The translations under genes and the position numbers were made by a program. Of a stretch of DNA of 64,000 nucleotides, positions 1 to 10,899 are shown piece by piece. Under the pieces are notes generated by a model, which was not told the DNA's origin, made no database searches, and saw only the letters and a program-made list of their open reading frames with translations. This DNA comes from Neochlamydia sp. S13 (GTDB taxonomy: Bacteria; Chlamydiota; Chlamydiia; Chlamydiales; Parachlamydiaceae), in assembly GCF_000648235.2 (NCBI RefSeq), contig NZ_AP017977.1, forward strand, positions 2,108,001 to 2,172,000. The letters run 5' to 3'. Position 1 is the stretch's first letter, and each line of letters starts with the position of its first letter.

Positions 1-263
1 GGGTTTGTTCTTACTTCTCCTAATACGCTAGTAGCCACTTCATTCACTTCTCCAATTATACCCATGCCTGTACGATTCAAGTGCAAGCTGTTTGTAATAA
101 AAGGCGTTATCAATTGTTCGGATAAGGGATGTAGACTCTGTAATTCTACGCTAGGGGTGGGAAAAGAGATTGAAGTAATGGGTGGGCTTCCTGAAGAAGG
201 AGAGGGGATAGAGGGTTTAATAGAAGGAAAATCCTCTTTGCGCATAAGATCAGCAGGTTGCAT
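1..263 (-). CDS. NB-ARC/TPR protein paralogue, N-terminal part (runs off the window)
   Basis: On the minus strand an open frame starts at ATG 261-263 and stays open to base 1, so only about 87 residues are seen. A GAGG Shine-Dalgarno lies just upstream. The peptide begins MQPADLMRKEDFPS and contains SLHPLSEQLITPFIT and GEVNEVATSVLGE. These match the first ~90 residues of the complete NB-ARC/TPR protein encoded at 3424-6813 closely, so this is a paralogue. No nucleotide-binding or TPR part is in view, and its function can only be inferred from the sister gene. Whether it is intact beyond the edge is unknown. Confidence 0.7.
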   Translation of the reverse strand, partial: MQPADLMRKEDFPSIKPSIPSPSSGSPPITSISFPTPSVELQSLHPLSEQLITPFITNSLHLNRTGMGIIGEVNEVATSVLGEVRTN

Positions 264-754
264 CTATATTTTCCTCAAGAAAAACTTGCTTTAAAAAATA
301 CTTTTTATGTTTAAGTTTTAGTTGTACAGCAAAAAAGGAATTAAAGAAAAGAATAATTTTACTGTTTAATACAGCTTGACATAATTTGTAACTATTCAGG
401 TCATCATTTGATAGGTAAGCGAAGCCTTGAGAACTATAAATTTGCTAGAAGTGGTTTATGGAGAGGGAAGAGGCTGCAAGCAGGGTGATCCTCAAATTGC
501 ATGGACTAATGCTTCTAAAATGCTCCAGCCTTGTTTTCTTGCTGTTGAGATATAGCTGCGTATGCGACAAAAAAAAGGCCCCTCCTTCAAATGAGCGAAA
601 GCATCCCGAGATTTTCGCCCTAGGAAGCTAGACTACCAGCGAGCAGAATTATATGCTAAATCTCTGGCGATGAATAAGTTGACAGAACTGAGAATGCCCC
701 AAGGGCAATGGGTACTAGCTTGATAAGCCTTAAACAAACCAACTATTAGATCAT
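264..754. other. Intergenic stretch with decayed sequence
   Basis: No convincing gene. The first part is AT-rich and would hold the promoter of the minus-strand gene ending at 263. On the plus strand, about 597-725 keeps a stop-free stretch reading LDYQRAELYAKSLAMNK and MPQGQWVLA before a stop. It has no start signal and I do not recognise it, so it is probably debris of an older gene. Nothing else is seen. Confidence 0.4.
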
Positions 755-904
755 TTACGCAACAAGGCCCTTAACAGCAGCAAGTATAATCTCCTTATCC
801 AAGTGCTTACCCATCCACTACAATAGCCTGCCATCTTGCTAAGCGGCGGTGAGTACAAATTCTTTATCTTCTTTTAGTGCTTGGCTTGCGTACACAAGTA
901 CTCA
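755..904 (-). pseudogene. Decayed C-terminal DUF4116 repeats after nonsense codons
   Basis: Past the TGA (902-904) that ends the large DUF4116 gene, the same frame continues with recognisable repeats: VLVYASQALKEDKEFVLTAA, a TAG, QDGRLL, a second TAG, then HLDKEIILAAVKGLVA and a TAA at 755-757. No frameshift is needed. The TGA replaces a residue that would be Arg if it were CGA, which fits C-to-T decay. These were probably the last two repeats of an originally longer protein. Confidence 0.75.
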
Positions 905-3286
905 GACATCTCGCTGGGCAGCAGCAAGCACTACTTCTTCATCTTCTTTTAACTCCTGGCTGGCGAACTGAAGTGCCCTATCATTTTGCTTAACGGCAGC
1001 AAGCACCACTTCTTTATCTTTGTTTAGCATCTGGCTTGCGTAATAAAAGGCTAAGCCATTTTGCTTAACGGCAGCAAGCACCACTTCTTTATCATTCTTT
1101 AATGCCAGGCTGGTGTACTGAAGTGCACAGCCATTTTGCTTAACGGCAGCAAGCACCACTTCTTTATCTTCTTTTAACTCCTGGCTGGCGTGCTGAAGTG
1201 CATAGCCATTTTGCTTAACTGCAGCAAGCACAATCTCTTTATCATTCTTAAGTGCTTCCAGCATCCACTGCAATACCCTGCCATCTTGCTTAATGGCAGC
1301 AAGCACCATTTCTTTATCTTCCTTTAGCTCCTGGCTGGCGTACTCAAGTGCCCAGCCATTTTGCTCAACGGCAGCAAGCACTACTTCTTTATTTTCTTTT
1401 AATGCCTGGCTGACGTACTCAAGTGCCCAGCCATTTTGCTTAACAGCAGCAAGTACAAATTCTTTATCTCTTTTTAATACCTGGCTTGCGTACTTAAGTA
1501 CCCAGCCATCTTGCTTGAGGGCAGCAAGCACCACTTCTTTATCTTCTTTGCTTACATACCCAAGTGATCGGCCCTCTTGCTGCACAGCAGCAAGCACAAT
1601 TTCTCTATCTTTTTTTAATTTCTTGCCTGCATGCCGAAGTGCCAGGCCATTTTGCTTAACAGCAGCAAGTACTACCTCTTTATCCTTCTGTAGACCCTGG
1701 CTGGCGTACTGAAGTGCACAGCCATTTTGCTTAACAGCAGCAAGTACTACCTCTTTATCCTTCTGTAGACCCTGGCTGGCGTACTGAAGTGCGCAGCCAT
1801 TTTGCTTAATAGCAGCAAGCACCACTTCTTTATCTTCTTTTAACTTCTGGCTTGCAAACTTAAGTGCCAAGCCATCTTGCTTAACGGCAGCAAGGACTAC
1901 TTCATTATCTTTTTTTAAATCCTGGCTTGCGTACTCAAGTACCGAGCCATCTTGCTTAATAGCAGCAAGCACCACTTCTTTATCTTCTTTTAACTTCTGG
2001 CTTGCAAACTTAAGTGCCCAACCTTTTTGTTGAACGGCAATAAGTACAAAACTTCTCTCATTTTTAAGCTCTTCAGGCGCATACTCAAAGGTCGAGCCAT
2101 TTTGCTGGACGGCAGCAAGCACCACTTCTCTATTTTCTTTTAATTTTTGGCTGGCATAATAAGATGCAAAGCCATTTTGCTGGACGGCAGCAAGTACCAC
2201 TTCTCTATCTTCTTTTAATTCTTGGCTGGCGTATTGAAGTGCCAAGCCATGTTGCTTAACGGCAGCAAGCACCACTTCTTTATCTTTTTTTAATTCCTGG
2301 CTGGCGTACTGAAGTGCCCAGCCATCTCGCTTAACGGCAGCAAGCACCACTTCTTTATCTTTTTTTAACTCCTGGCTTGCCTCCCGAAGTAGCCAGCCAT
2401 TTTGCTCAACAGCAGCAAGCACCACTTCTTTATCTTTTTTTAATTCCTGGCTGGCGTACTGAAGTGCCGAGCCATTCTGCTTAACGGCAGCAAATACTAC
2501 TTCTCTATCTTCTTTTAATTCTTGGCTGGCGTACTGAAGTGCCCGGCCATCTTGCTTAACGGCAGCAAGCACAAAACTTCTCTCATTTTTAAGTTTCTCA
2601 TGCGCATACTCAAAGGACGTGCCATTTTGCTGAACAGCAGCAAGCACGACATCTTCATCTTCTTTTAATGCCTGGTTGGCGTATGCAAGTGCCTTACCAT
2701 TTTGCTGAACGGCAGCAAGCACCACTTTTTTATCTTTTTTTAGACCTTCACTTGCGTACTGAAGTTTCAAGCCATCTCGTCTAACGACAGCAAGCAGACA
2801 TCTCTTCTCCTTATTTAATTCTAGTTCTGATAGCCACTCCTCCGAATGCTGTGGTTCCTTCTGAACGGCAACAGCTTCCTTATTTTCCTTGCTTTTTAGC
2901 TTAAGCTCCGCAGGCTCAAGGATCCAGCTGTTTTGCTGGACAGCGGTAAGCATAGCCGCTGTATTACTGGAAGGGAAGCTACGCTGCGGAGATGTAGGAT
3001 GCGCCGACGGCGGAAAGTTAGGGTAGCATTTTTGATGGGTAAAGTCCCAAATGCCTACAACTATATTTCCTATAATAGGAATTAGCAAGATGATACACCG
3101 TTTAAAGCTTTTCTGACTAAGATGTCGATAATAAGAGTTTTTATTTATATTTTCTTTTGGTTGAGAGCGTAAAATGACCTGTTTTTGGAAAATATCAAAT
3201 AGGTTAGTTATTGTACTGACGATGGGTATGTAATCAGCCACCTTATCTATATAACTGCAAGCTTGAGATAACTTATTTGTTTCCAC
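902..3286 (-). CDS. DUF4116 repeat protein (794 aa)
   Basis: GTG start at 3284-3286 with a GAGGA Shine-Dalgarno about 7 nt upstream. Residues 1-90 are a unique head with a hydrophobic segment near 65-82 (IILLIPIIGNIVVGIWDF), a possible membrane anchor. After a short linker, more than 20 tandem repeats of about 23 residues follow to the end, with the pattern LKxDKEVVLAAVKQNGxALQYASQ, which is the DUF4116 repeat. DUF4116 proteins are widespread in amoeba-associated bacteria and their molecular role is unknown. Head and repeats match the disrupted paralogue at 8126-10983. The repeat units are very similar to each other at DNA level, so copy number may change by recombination. An effector role is inference only. 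The original protein was probably longer (see 755-904). Confidence 0.85.
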   Translation of the reverse strand: METNKLSQACSYIDKVADYIPIVSTITNLFDIFQKQVILRSQPKENINKNSYYRHLSQKSFKRCIILLIPIIGNIVVGIWDFTHQKCYPNFPPSAHPTSPQRSFPSSNTAAMLTAVQQNSWILEPAELKLKSKENKEAVAVQKEPQHSEEWLSELELNKEKRCLLAVVRRDGLKLQYASEGLKKDKKVVLAAVQQNGKALAYANQALKEDEDVVLAAVQQNGTSFEYAHEKLKNERSFVLAAVKQDGRALQYASQELKEDREVVFAAVKQNGSALQYASQELKKDKEVVLAAVEQNGWLLREASQELKKDKEVVLAAVKRDGWALQYASQELKKDKEVVLAAVKQHGLALQYASQELKEDREVVLAAVQQNGFASYYASQKLKENREVVLAAVQQNGSTFEYAPEELKNERSFVLIAVQQKGWALKFASQKLKEDKEVVLAAIKQDGSVLEYASQDLKKDNEVVLAAVKQDGLALKFASQKLKEDKEVVLAAIKQNGCALQYASQGLQKDKEVVLAAVKQNGCALQYASQGLQKDKEVVLAAVKQNGLALRHAGKKLKKDREIVLAAVQQEGRSLGYVSKEDKEVVLAALKQDGWVLKYASQVLKRDKEFVLAAVKQNGWALEYVSQALKENKEVVLAAVEQNGWALEYASQELKEDKEMVLAAIKQDGRVLQWMLEALKNDKEIVLAAVKQNGYALQHASQELKEDKEVVLAAVKQNGCALQYTSLALKNDKEVVLAAVKQNGLAFYYASQMLNKDKEVVLAAVKQNDRALQFASQELKEDEEVVLAAAQRDV

Positions 3287-3423
3287 TGAATATTCCTCAG
3301 TAACGAGCTTAAATTAAAATTAATTGAACACATTTATATTATTAAACTTAAAGAAAAGCAATAAAGTAATTAAATACGACCTATTAAATAAAATAACTAC
3401 TTATTTCCTTAAAACGATCGTTT

Positions 3424-6400
3424 TTACATAAGTAGGCAAATCTCTTTTTTATTTTTGCTTTGTTTCTTTAGCTTATTTAATTCTCTTTCCTTACTTGCTC
3501 TTATCGTGATTATCCTCAAATTTATATGTTTCAACATTTTTTGAGCAGCTTCTTTTTCCTCAATCGCATGCAATTGCTGGTAAATAATTAAAGCTTCTTT
3601 CATATGTTTCTTGGCTAAATCGTATTTATTCAAATCGACAAGTAAAAGGCTTAAATTGAATAAAGAGTTAGCTACACCTTCGTGAGGTTGGGTAGGATGC
3701 AGGGCACGTTGTATTTCTAATTCTTCTTGAAAATGCTGTTTAGCTTGTTCAAATTGCCTTAAATCTTTTAAAGCTCCTCCCACTGCTCTTAAAGAAGCGG
3801 CTACGTCAGGATGGGGCTTCAAGTTATAGAGACTCCGTCTTATCTTTAAAGATTCTCTATAATGTTGCTCAGCAGCTTCAACCTCTTTCAAATCCTCTAA
3901 TATTATTCCTAAATTGTACCAAGCATTAGCAAGCTCAAATGATGGCAAAACAGCGTTGTTTAAACGATAAATTTGCAAAGCTTTTTCAAAATAGGGTTTT
4001 GCTGCTTCGCGTTCTTTCAATAAACGCATAACAGCACCCATATTAGTTAAGACAGCAGCTAAAGCATTGCTAGGCTGATCGCCGTCGATAGCATATTGCA
4101 TCTCTAGCGCTTCTTTAATACAGGCTTTAGCTTGATTTCCTTGTTGTAGGCTAATTAAGACTGTTCCTAAAGAAGCTAATGCAGAAGCTAACTTTGGACA
4201 CGCTTTGTTCCCATGCAAATGACGTCTTATCTTTAGATTTTCTTCCAGACAAGGAAGAGCAAGAGTAAATTTTCCTTGTCCTCTTAAAACATCTCCTAGG
4301 TTAAATAAGAGAAGTGCAATAGAAGGATGATTTTCATCTTTATAGAAACTGCGTTGCATCTCTAAAGCTTTTCTAAAATTCTCCTCTGCTTCGTTTACTT
4401 CTCCTATTTCTGCCAGCAAGAGACCTAAATTGTTTAAAGAATCTGCTTGAGAAGGATGAGGACGCTTGCCATATAAATCTTCTTGTATCTCCATTCCTTT
4501 TCGAAATGCCTGCTTCGCTTCTTCATATTGCTGAAGTGTAGATAAAACGGTTCCTAAATTGTTTAAAGAGATAGCCACATTGGGATGAGGCTGTGTACCA
4601 TAAAGTTCATCGTAAATTTGTAAGGCTTGATTATAATGTTGCTTAGCTTGCTCTAGCTGTCCCATCTCTTGCGATACTACTCCTAAGTTATGTAAGGAAG
4701 CACCTACCTCAAAATTAGAATGATCGCCCCCAAGGACAAGATGCATCTGTTGAGATTGCTCATAATACTTCTTAGCTTTCTTAAGGGATCCTAGAGCTTG
4801 GAACGTAATCCCTAAATTGTTTAGGGAAATAGCCACATGCGGATGAGATTGAGTACCATGCAAGTCGCGGAGCATGTGTAGAGTTTGTTTATAATGTTCC
4901 TTAGCCTCCTTAAGCCGTCCTAGCCAGCGTAATACTTGCCCTACACTATGTAGGGAACAAGCTATATCCGGATGAAACTTACCCTCATATTCAGCTTGAA
5001 AGCAATGCAGGGCTTTTTGGTGGGCGGCTAAAGCTCCTTGATAATCTACGATTATCCTTTTAGCATGCCCTATTTGGCTCCATAGCTGACCTTGCGCTCC
5101 TTGAGTGAGTACTTCGGCAAAATGTTGAAGCATATGCTCAGCGTGGCCTAACCAGTTAAGAGCCAATTCCCATATTTCCGGCGTGCCTATTTCTATCTCA
5201 TTACCTTTTTCTAAAAGAAGCTGGTAAGCTTGGCGGACAAAATTCGTCTCTTCTCCTTTTACTTCTGCCTCTTCATTCTGAAAGAGGGCCGCCGAACGTA
5301 TGACCTCTTGCACTAGACGGTGCAGATTAAACTGCTTAGAAGTAGCATCAAAACGAATTAAAGCATAATTTTCTAAGACTTTAAGCAATGCTCGAGCAGC
5401 TCTGTTCTCTTGCCGTTCACTTAGCTCGGCTTCCTTTTGAAGCCATGTCTGCATCCAATTAAGAGGAATGCCTTCAGGGTTTAAGTAGCTACACACCTGG
5501 AGCCATTTCAAAGCGAAAGGATGCTGAGTATTTAGCTTTTGAAAAGTCAAACGCCATACTTTTTCTATAAAAAAAGGATAGCGTACATAGCCTTCTTGGT
5601 TTTCTTGATTTAATTCTCGCAAATAGTCTTGTAGGCGCATTTGCTCTTCTACAATGTAAGCGGCGGCTTTACTTAGAGCTAAAGGATAGCCAAGTAGCCG
5701 ATCAATTAAGAGTTGCAACTGCTCTTCGTCTTCTTCTATTTGTCCTTTTAGAAACTCTATAGCTTCATATTGGGTAAAGGGCAAAACCTCTAGACATCCT
5801 TTATGAGAAGGAGCTATATCTTTTCTTCTAGCTGTCATTAAAACAAAGCCTCCCCGCTGCGGAAGGGAAAATTTCTCTTCCACGTTATCAAAAATTAGCA
5901 GCCAAGGCTTTTCAAAAAAATGATTTTCTAACCAAAAGAAAAGACTTTCTTCCATCTCCAGTATGGTAGCTTTTGCATCTATATCTATCTTTAGTACAAT
6001 AGCTAGCGACCGATAAGCATGAGCACGGCTGTCTGCCGTTTCGCTATTTATCCACCAAACAAGAGAATAAAGGTTTTTATGCTCATTAGCAAAGTAGCAG
6101 GCTAGCTCACTCTTACCCATGCCAGCAAGCCCATATAGTGCTCGCCATATGGTAGGTGCATGCACTTCTCTTTCAACTACAGGCAGCAAAGCGTCTTTAA
6201 GCTTATCTATCAAATCTAGGCGTCCAGCAAATCCTTCCAAGGCAGTTTTTAAATAGACTAAGCACCTGGATTTTAAAATATTTCTTTGTAACTGCGCTAA
6301 TTCAATTTTTTTTATTTCTAATTCAATCTTTGCTTGCTCAACTTCTGCGGCTGTTCTTTTTTCTTGCAATTTTTGAGTTTCAATGTGATGCCTTAAGTCG

Positions 6401-6813
6401 TTTTCGCCTTTTCTAATTTTTTGAGCAAGCTCGGCATGAGCGTCAATCAGCTCTCTGCCTTGCATAGCTGTTTCGTAATGGCGATTGCCTATTTGTTGAG
6501 ATAAATGTGTATACCACCCTAAGTTATCTACTGCCACTTGTTGTAAGCTAGGAAGCCTGGGATGGCTTCCTATTACGCTAGTCGCTACTTCATTTACTTC
6601 TTCAATTATATCCATGCCTGCACGATTCAAGTTCAAGCTGTCTGTGATAAAAGGGGTTATCAATTGCTCAGATAAAGGATGTAGACTTTGTGATTCTAAG
6701 CTAATGATCGGGAAAGAGACTGAATTAACAGGTGAGCTTCCTGAAGAAGGAGATGAACTGGAAGGGTTAGTAGAAAAAGAGGTTTTTTTATCTACAGAAT
6801 TACTAGGTTGCAT
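3424..6813 (-). CDS. STAND-type NB-ARC ATPase with C-terminal TPRs (1129 aa)
   Basis: ATG at 6811-6813 with AAGGAG eight bases upstream. Residues 1-90 are Ser/Pro-rich and shared with the paralogue at 1-263. About 100-180 form a charged coiled coil. The NB-ARC core follows: P-loop GLAGMGKSEL (about 228), Walker B PWLLIFDNVEE (about 305), a GLPLA-like motif GYPLALSKAAA (about 373), and NLHRLVQEV in the place of the MHD motif. From about residue 570, ten or more TPR_12 (kinesin-light-chain-like) units of about 42 residues run to the C-terminus, with the signature HPxVAxSLNNLGxVL. STAND proteins act as nucleotide-driven switches in which the repeats sense a partner. No effector enzyme domain is seen at the N-terminus, so the output is unclear. 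It could be a secreted host-directed protein or an intracellular sensor. Confidence 0.85.
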   Translation of the reverse strand: MQPSNSVDKKTSFSTNPSSSSPSSGSSPVNSVSFPIISLESQSLHPLSEQLITPFITDSLNLNRAGMDIIEEVNEVATSVIGSHPRLPSLQQVAVDNLGWYTHLSQQIGNRHYETAMQGRELIDAHAELAQKIRKGENDLRHHIETQKLQEKRTAAEVEQAKIELEIKKIELAQLQRNILKSRCLVYLKTALEGFAGRLDLIDKLKDALLPVVEREVHAPTIWRALYGLAGMGKSELACYFANEHKNLYSLVWWINSETADSRAHAYRSLAIVLKIDIDAKATILEMEESLFFWLENHFFEKPWLLIFDNVEEKFSLPQRGGFVLMTARRKDIAPSHKGCLEVLPFTQYEAIEFLKGQIEEDEEQLQLLIDRLLGYPLALSKAAAYIVEEQMRLQDYLRELNQENQEGYVRYPFFIEKVWRLTFQKLNTQHPFALKWLQVCSYLNPEGIPLNWMQTWLQKEAELSERQENRAARALLKVLENYALIRFDATSKQFNLHRLVQEVIRSAALFQNEEAEVKGEETNFVRQAYQLLLEKGNEIEIGTPEIWELALNWLGHAEHMLQHFAEVLTQGAQGQLWSQIGHAKRIIVDYQGALAAHQKALHCFQAEYEGKFHPDIACSLHSVGQVLRWLGRLKEAKEHYKQTLHMLRDLHGTQSHPHVAISLNNLGITFQALGSLKKAKKYYEQSQQMHLVLGGDHSNFEVGASLHNLGVVSQEMGQLEQAKQHYNQALQIYDELYGTQPHPNVAISLNNLGTVLSTLQQYEEAKQAFRKGMEIQEDLYGKRPHPSQADSLNNLGLLLAEIGEVNEAEENFRKALEMQRSFYKDENHPSIALLLFNLGDVLRGQGKFTLALPCLEENLKIRRHLHGNKACPKLASALASLGTVLISLQQGNQAKACIKEALEMQYAIDGDQPSNALAAVLTNMGAVMRLLKEREAAKPYFEKALQIYRLNNAVLPSFELANAWYNLGIILEDLKEVEAAEQHYRESLKIRRSLYNLKPHPDVAASLRAVGGALKDLRQFEQAKQHFQEELEIQRALHPTQPHEGVANSLFNLSLLLVDLNKYDLAKKHMKEALIIYQQLHAIEEKEAAQKMLKHINLRIITIRASKERELNKLKKQSKNKKEICLLM

Positions 6814-6865
6814 AGCACATTCTCCTTATAAAAGAGAGATTAAAAATGTCCTAGACAGTACTTGG

Positions 6866-8090
<1,225 letters not shown>

Positions 8091-8125
8091 AGTCCTATCT
8101 ATTACAGCAATGGTAAATAAAATCT

Positions 8126-9451
8126 TCATGCAATTTTCCTGCCTTCTTCACCCTTTAGGGCTTCTTTATTTTGAAGCATAGCTGTTATCCCCACCTCCAT
8201 ATCATTTCTAAGGTACGGGCTAACATGATTAAACACCAAGCCATTTTGCTTAACGGCTGCAACTACTACCTCCTTATCCTCCTGGAGCTCTTCACTTGCA
8301 AACTTAAGGGCCAAGCCATTCTGACTAACAGCGGCAAGTACGACCTCCTTGTCATTCTTGAGCTCTATGCTGGCATATTGTAGGGCCAAGCCATTTTGAC
8401 TAATAGCAGCAAGTACTACCTCCTTGTCGTTCTGCAGCTCTATGCTGGCATATTGTAGGGCCAAGCCATTCTGACTAACAGCGGCAAGTACCACCTCCTT
8501 ATCGTTCCGGAGCTTTATGCTGGCGCACTGGAGAGCTAAGCCATTTTGGCTAACAGCGGCAATTCCTAATTCTTTATCATCTTCAAGCTTTGTTCCTGTA
8601 TAGAGAAGCAGATATCCATTTTGTCTAACGGCAGCAAGCATGACATCTTTATCTTCTTTGAGCTCCTTGGTAATATCATGAATGGCCCAGCTGTTTTGCC
8701 GAACGAGCGCAAGCACAAACTCTTTATCTTTTCTAAGCGCTTCACTGCTATGCTTTAGCATAGAGTAGCTTTTCTGAGAAGCGTTAAATATGAAGTCTTT
8801 ATCATTTTTAAGCTCTTCGCTAGCATACTGGAAGACCTCCCCGCTTTTTTCCACCGCTGTAAGCACTACATCTTTATCATTCTGCAGCTGAGGGCTAGCG
8901 AATTTGAGCGCCCAAGGATTGCACTGAACAGCAGCAAGCATGGCTTGCTTATTATTTTTAAACTCTTGGCTGGCATCCTTAAGTGCCCAAAGATCCTGCT
9001 TGAGGGCAGCCAGTACTACCTCGGTATCACTCTTAAGTTTTTCACTAGCATGCTCGAGCACCAAGCCATTTTGCTGGACGGCGGCAAGTATAAAATCTTT
9101 ATCATCCTTAAGTTTTTTGCTAGCAAATCTAAGTGACCTAGGATCTTGCAGGGTAGCTGCCAACACGACTTCTGGATCGTTTTTAAGTGTTTTGCTGACA
9201 AATTGAAGTACGTAAGGATTTTTATTAACTGCAGTTAATATAAAGTCTTTATCGTTCTTTAACCTTTCACTGGCAAACTTAAGGACCAAGCTGTTTTTTT
9301 GAAGAGCTTTTAGCAAGAAGTCTTTACTTTTTAATATCCACTGAGCCAGGTCGCAAATTCCTATGATTACATTTCCTAATCCTGGAATCAACAAGAGCAG
9401 AGCGCGCTTAAAACTTTTTTGATCTAGATAAGAGTAATAATCGCTTTTCAA
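8126..9451 (-). CDS. DUF4116 repeat protein, 5' end cut off by an IS3 insertion
   Basis: The remaining open frame can start at ATG 9449-9451 (441 aa). It keeps the hydrophobic segment LLLLIPGLGNVIIGI (about 19-33) and roughly 16 DUF4116 repeats such as LKNDKEVVLAAVSQNGLAL. The frame is also open further 5' to about 9512 (NLLIIFQKCVILPFINEEKI), where the IS3 element begins. The missing first 28 residues lie beyond the element at 10900-10983. The intact gene would have resembled the head of the paralogue at 902-3286. Whether the shortened version is still made is unknown; no strong Shine-Dalgarno precedes 9451. The four repeats nearest the C-terminus are the most alike in sequence. Confidence 0.75.
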   Translation of the reverse strand: MKSDYYSYLDQKSFKRALLLLIPGLGNVIIGICDLAQWILKSKDFLLKALQKNSLVLKFASERLKNDKDFILTAVNKNPYVLQFVSKTLKNDPEVVLAATLQDPRSLRFASKKLKDDKDFILAAVQQNGLVLEHASEKLKSDTEVVLAALKQDLWALKDASQEFKNNKQAMLAAVQCNPWALKFASPQLQNDKDVVLTAVEKSGEVFQYASEELKNDKDFIFNASQKSYSMLKHSSEALRKDKEFVLALVRQNSWAIHDITKELKEDKDVMLAAVRQNGYLLLYTGTKLEDDKELGIAAVSQNGLALQCASIKLRNDKEVVLAAVSQNGLALQYASIELQNDKEVVLAAISQNGLALQYASIELKNDKEVVLAAVSQNGLALKFASEELQEDKEVVVAAVKQNGLVFNHVSPYLRNDMEVGITAMLQNKEALKGEEGRKIA

Positions 9452-9599
9452 TATTTTCTCTTCGTTGATAAAAGGTAAGATGACACATTTTTGAAAGATA
9501 ATCAGGAGATTTATAGTGGCTCCGCTTTTTTGGACAAAGTTTAAGTAAGAAACTTTCCCTCAGTTTAAAATAAAAACTTAATATTAAAGAGGAAAAGTT

Positions 9600-9878
9600 A
9601 TGTCCACAAAAAGAAAAAGACACTCGTCGGAGTTCAAAGCAAAAGTTGCATTAGAAGCATTTAAAGGGTTCAAAACCATTAACGAGCTTGCTACAGAATA
9701 TTCGGTGCATCCAACTCAAATTTCTCAATGGAAAAAGCATCTCATAGAAGCTTTACCCGTACTCTTTAGCAGCATGGATAAAGTTAATAAGACAGATCAA
9801 AAGTTGGTTGACAACCTTTATCAACAGATCGGGCGTTTAAAGGTTGAGTTAGATTGGCTTAAAAAAAAACTATACTGA
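9600..9878 (+). CDS. IS3-family transposase OrfA (HTH protein)
   Basis: ATG preceded by AGAGGAAAAG. The 92-residue product is an HTH_Tnp_1-type DNA-binding protein: RHSSEFKAKVALEAFKG and the helix-turn-helix stretch TINELATEYSVHPTQISQWK, with a C-terminal leucine-rich coiled coil (LYQQIGRLKVELDWLKKK). It ends at a TGA just after a run of nine A residues (9861-9869), the usual site of -1 frameshifting in IS3 elements to make the OrfAB transposase. Confidence 0.85.
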   Translation: MSTKRKRHSSEFKAKVALEAFKGFKTINELATEYSVHPTQISQWKKHLIEALPVLFSSMDKVNKTDQKLVDNLYQQIGRLKVELDWLKKKLY

Positions 9879-10711
9879 CAAGGCTTGAAAAGCGCTCTTT
9901 AGTTGACCGTCAATCAAAAGAGATTTCAGTAGAAAGACAATGCGTACTTCTTGGGATAGAACGATCTACCTATTATTATCATCCAAGAGAAGAAAGTGAG
10001 TTCAACCTTAAAATAATGCGCTTGATAGATGAAGAATATACCAGGCATCCTTTTTATGGATCTAGAAAGATGACTATTTGTTTGCATAATCAGGGTTTAA
10101 AAGTAGGTAGAAGGCGGATTAGTGGGCTTATGAGATTAATGGGTATTGAAGCCATCTATCAAAAACCGAACTTAAGTAAACCTAATGCTGAGCATCATAT
10201 ATACCCCTATTTATTGAGAGGCTTGCAGATAAATAAGTGTAATCAAGTATGGAGTACGGACATAACGTACATACCAATGAAGAAGGGATTTTTATATTTA
10301 ACAGCGGTGATGGATTGGTACAGTAGATATGTTCTTTCTTGGCGCCTTTCAAATACGCTAGATGTTGATTTTTGTATTGAAGCTGTAAAAGAAGCATTTT
10401 TAAAAGGTATTCCAGAGATTTTTAATACAGATCAAGGATCACAATTTACAAGCAACAGGTTTGTAGATTTTGTTAGAGGAAAAAATATTGCTTTTAGCAT
10501 GGATGGAAAAGGAAGAGCAACAGATAATATATTTGTAGAGCGTTTGTGGAGGTCAGTCAAGTATGAAGATGTATATCTGAGAGATTATCAAGACGGACTT
10601 GAGGTTTATCAAGGACTTACCAGATATTTTGAGTTTTACAATAAAAACCGTCCCCATCAGTCTTTAAAATACAAGACCCCAGCGGAGGCATATGGAATAA
10701 TAATTAATTAG
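9869..10711 (+). CDS. IS3-family transposase OrfB (DDE integrase core)
   Basis: The frame is -1 relative to OrfA and is open from the A9 slippery run, so it is probably translated as an OrfAB fusion; the first ATG in frame is at 10016. DDE motifs are present: WSTDITYIP (first Asp), FNTDQGSQFTS (second Asp) and DNIFVERLWRSVKYEDVYL (Glu). HPFYGSRKM and NKNRPHQSLKYKTPAEAY are standard IS3 OrfB landmarks. The frame has no stops, so the protein is probably active. Confidence 0.85.
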   Translation, partial: TILTRLEKRSLVDRQSKEISVERQCVLLGIERSTYYYHPREESEFNLKIMRLIDEEYTRHPFYGSRKMTICLHNQGLKVGRRRISGLMRLMGIEAIYQKPNLSKPNAEHHIYPYLLRGLQINKCNQVWSTDITYIPMKKGFLYLTAVMDWYSRYVLSWRLSNTLDVDFCIEAVKEAFLKGIPEIFNTDQGSQFTSNRFVDFVRGKNIAFSMDGKGRATDNIFVERLWRSVKYEDVYLRDYQDGLEVYQGLTRYFEFYNKNRPHQSLKYKTPAEAYGIIIN

Positions 10712-10899
10712 GTGAAAATGAAAAAAGTAAGATAAGATAATAGGCGTAAAACCAACATGGTCATTGAAACTCCAAGCTACGTAAAATTCGAATTAAATTT
10801 TGGAAGAAGATGATTAATGTTGTATCGAACAAACCTTAAAAAGGTAGAGTTTCTTACTTAATTTTGCAAAAAACTGTCTAAACAACCGAAGCCACCACA

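Larger units (their letters stand above)
9513..10899 (+). mobile_element. IS3-family element inserted in a DUF4116 gene
   Basis: About 1.39 kb with related ends: GTGGCTCCG on the left and, on the reverse strand, GTGGCTTCGG on the right, followed further in by TTAAGTAAGAAACT on both sides. ATTT directly flanks both ends (9509-9512 and 10900-10903) and is a likely 4-bp target duplication. Removing the element plus one copy restores a continuous DUF4116 reading frame, which fixes the boundaries. Both transposase frames are open, so the element may be functional and the insertion recent. Confidence 0.85.

Noticed and set aside
64-294. Plus-strand frame with MPVRFKCKLFVIKG
   Set aside because: It is the antisense of the N-terminus of the minus-strand NB-ARC/TPR paralogue; an equivalent antisense frame exists over the sister gene at 6614-6913.
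1293-1712. Plus-strand Ser/Ala-rich frame
   Set aside because: Antisense to DUF4116 repeats; its pattern is only the repeat read backwards.
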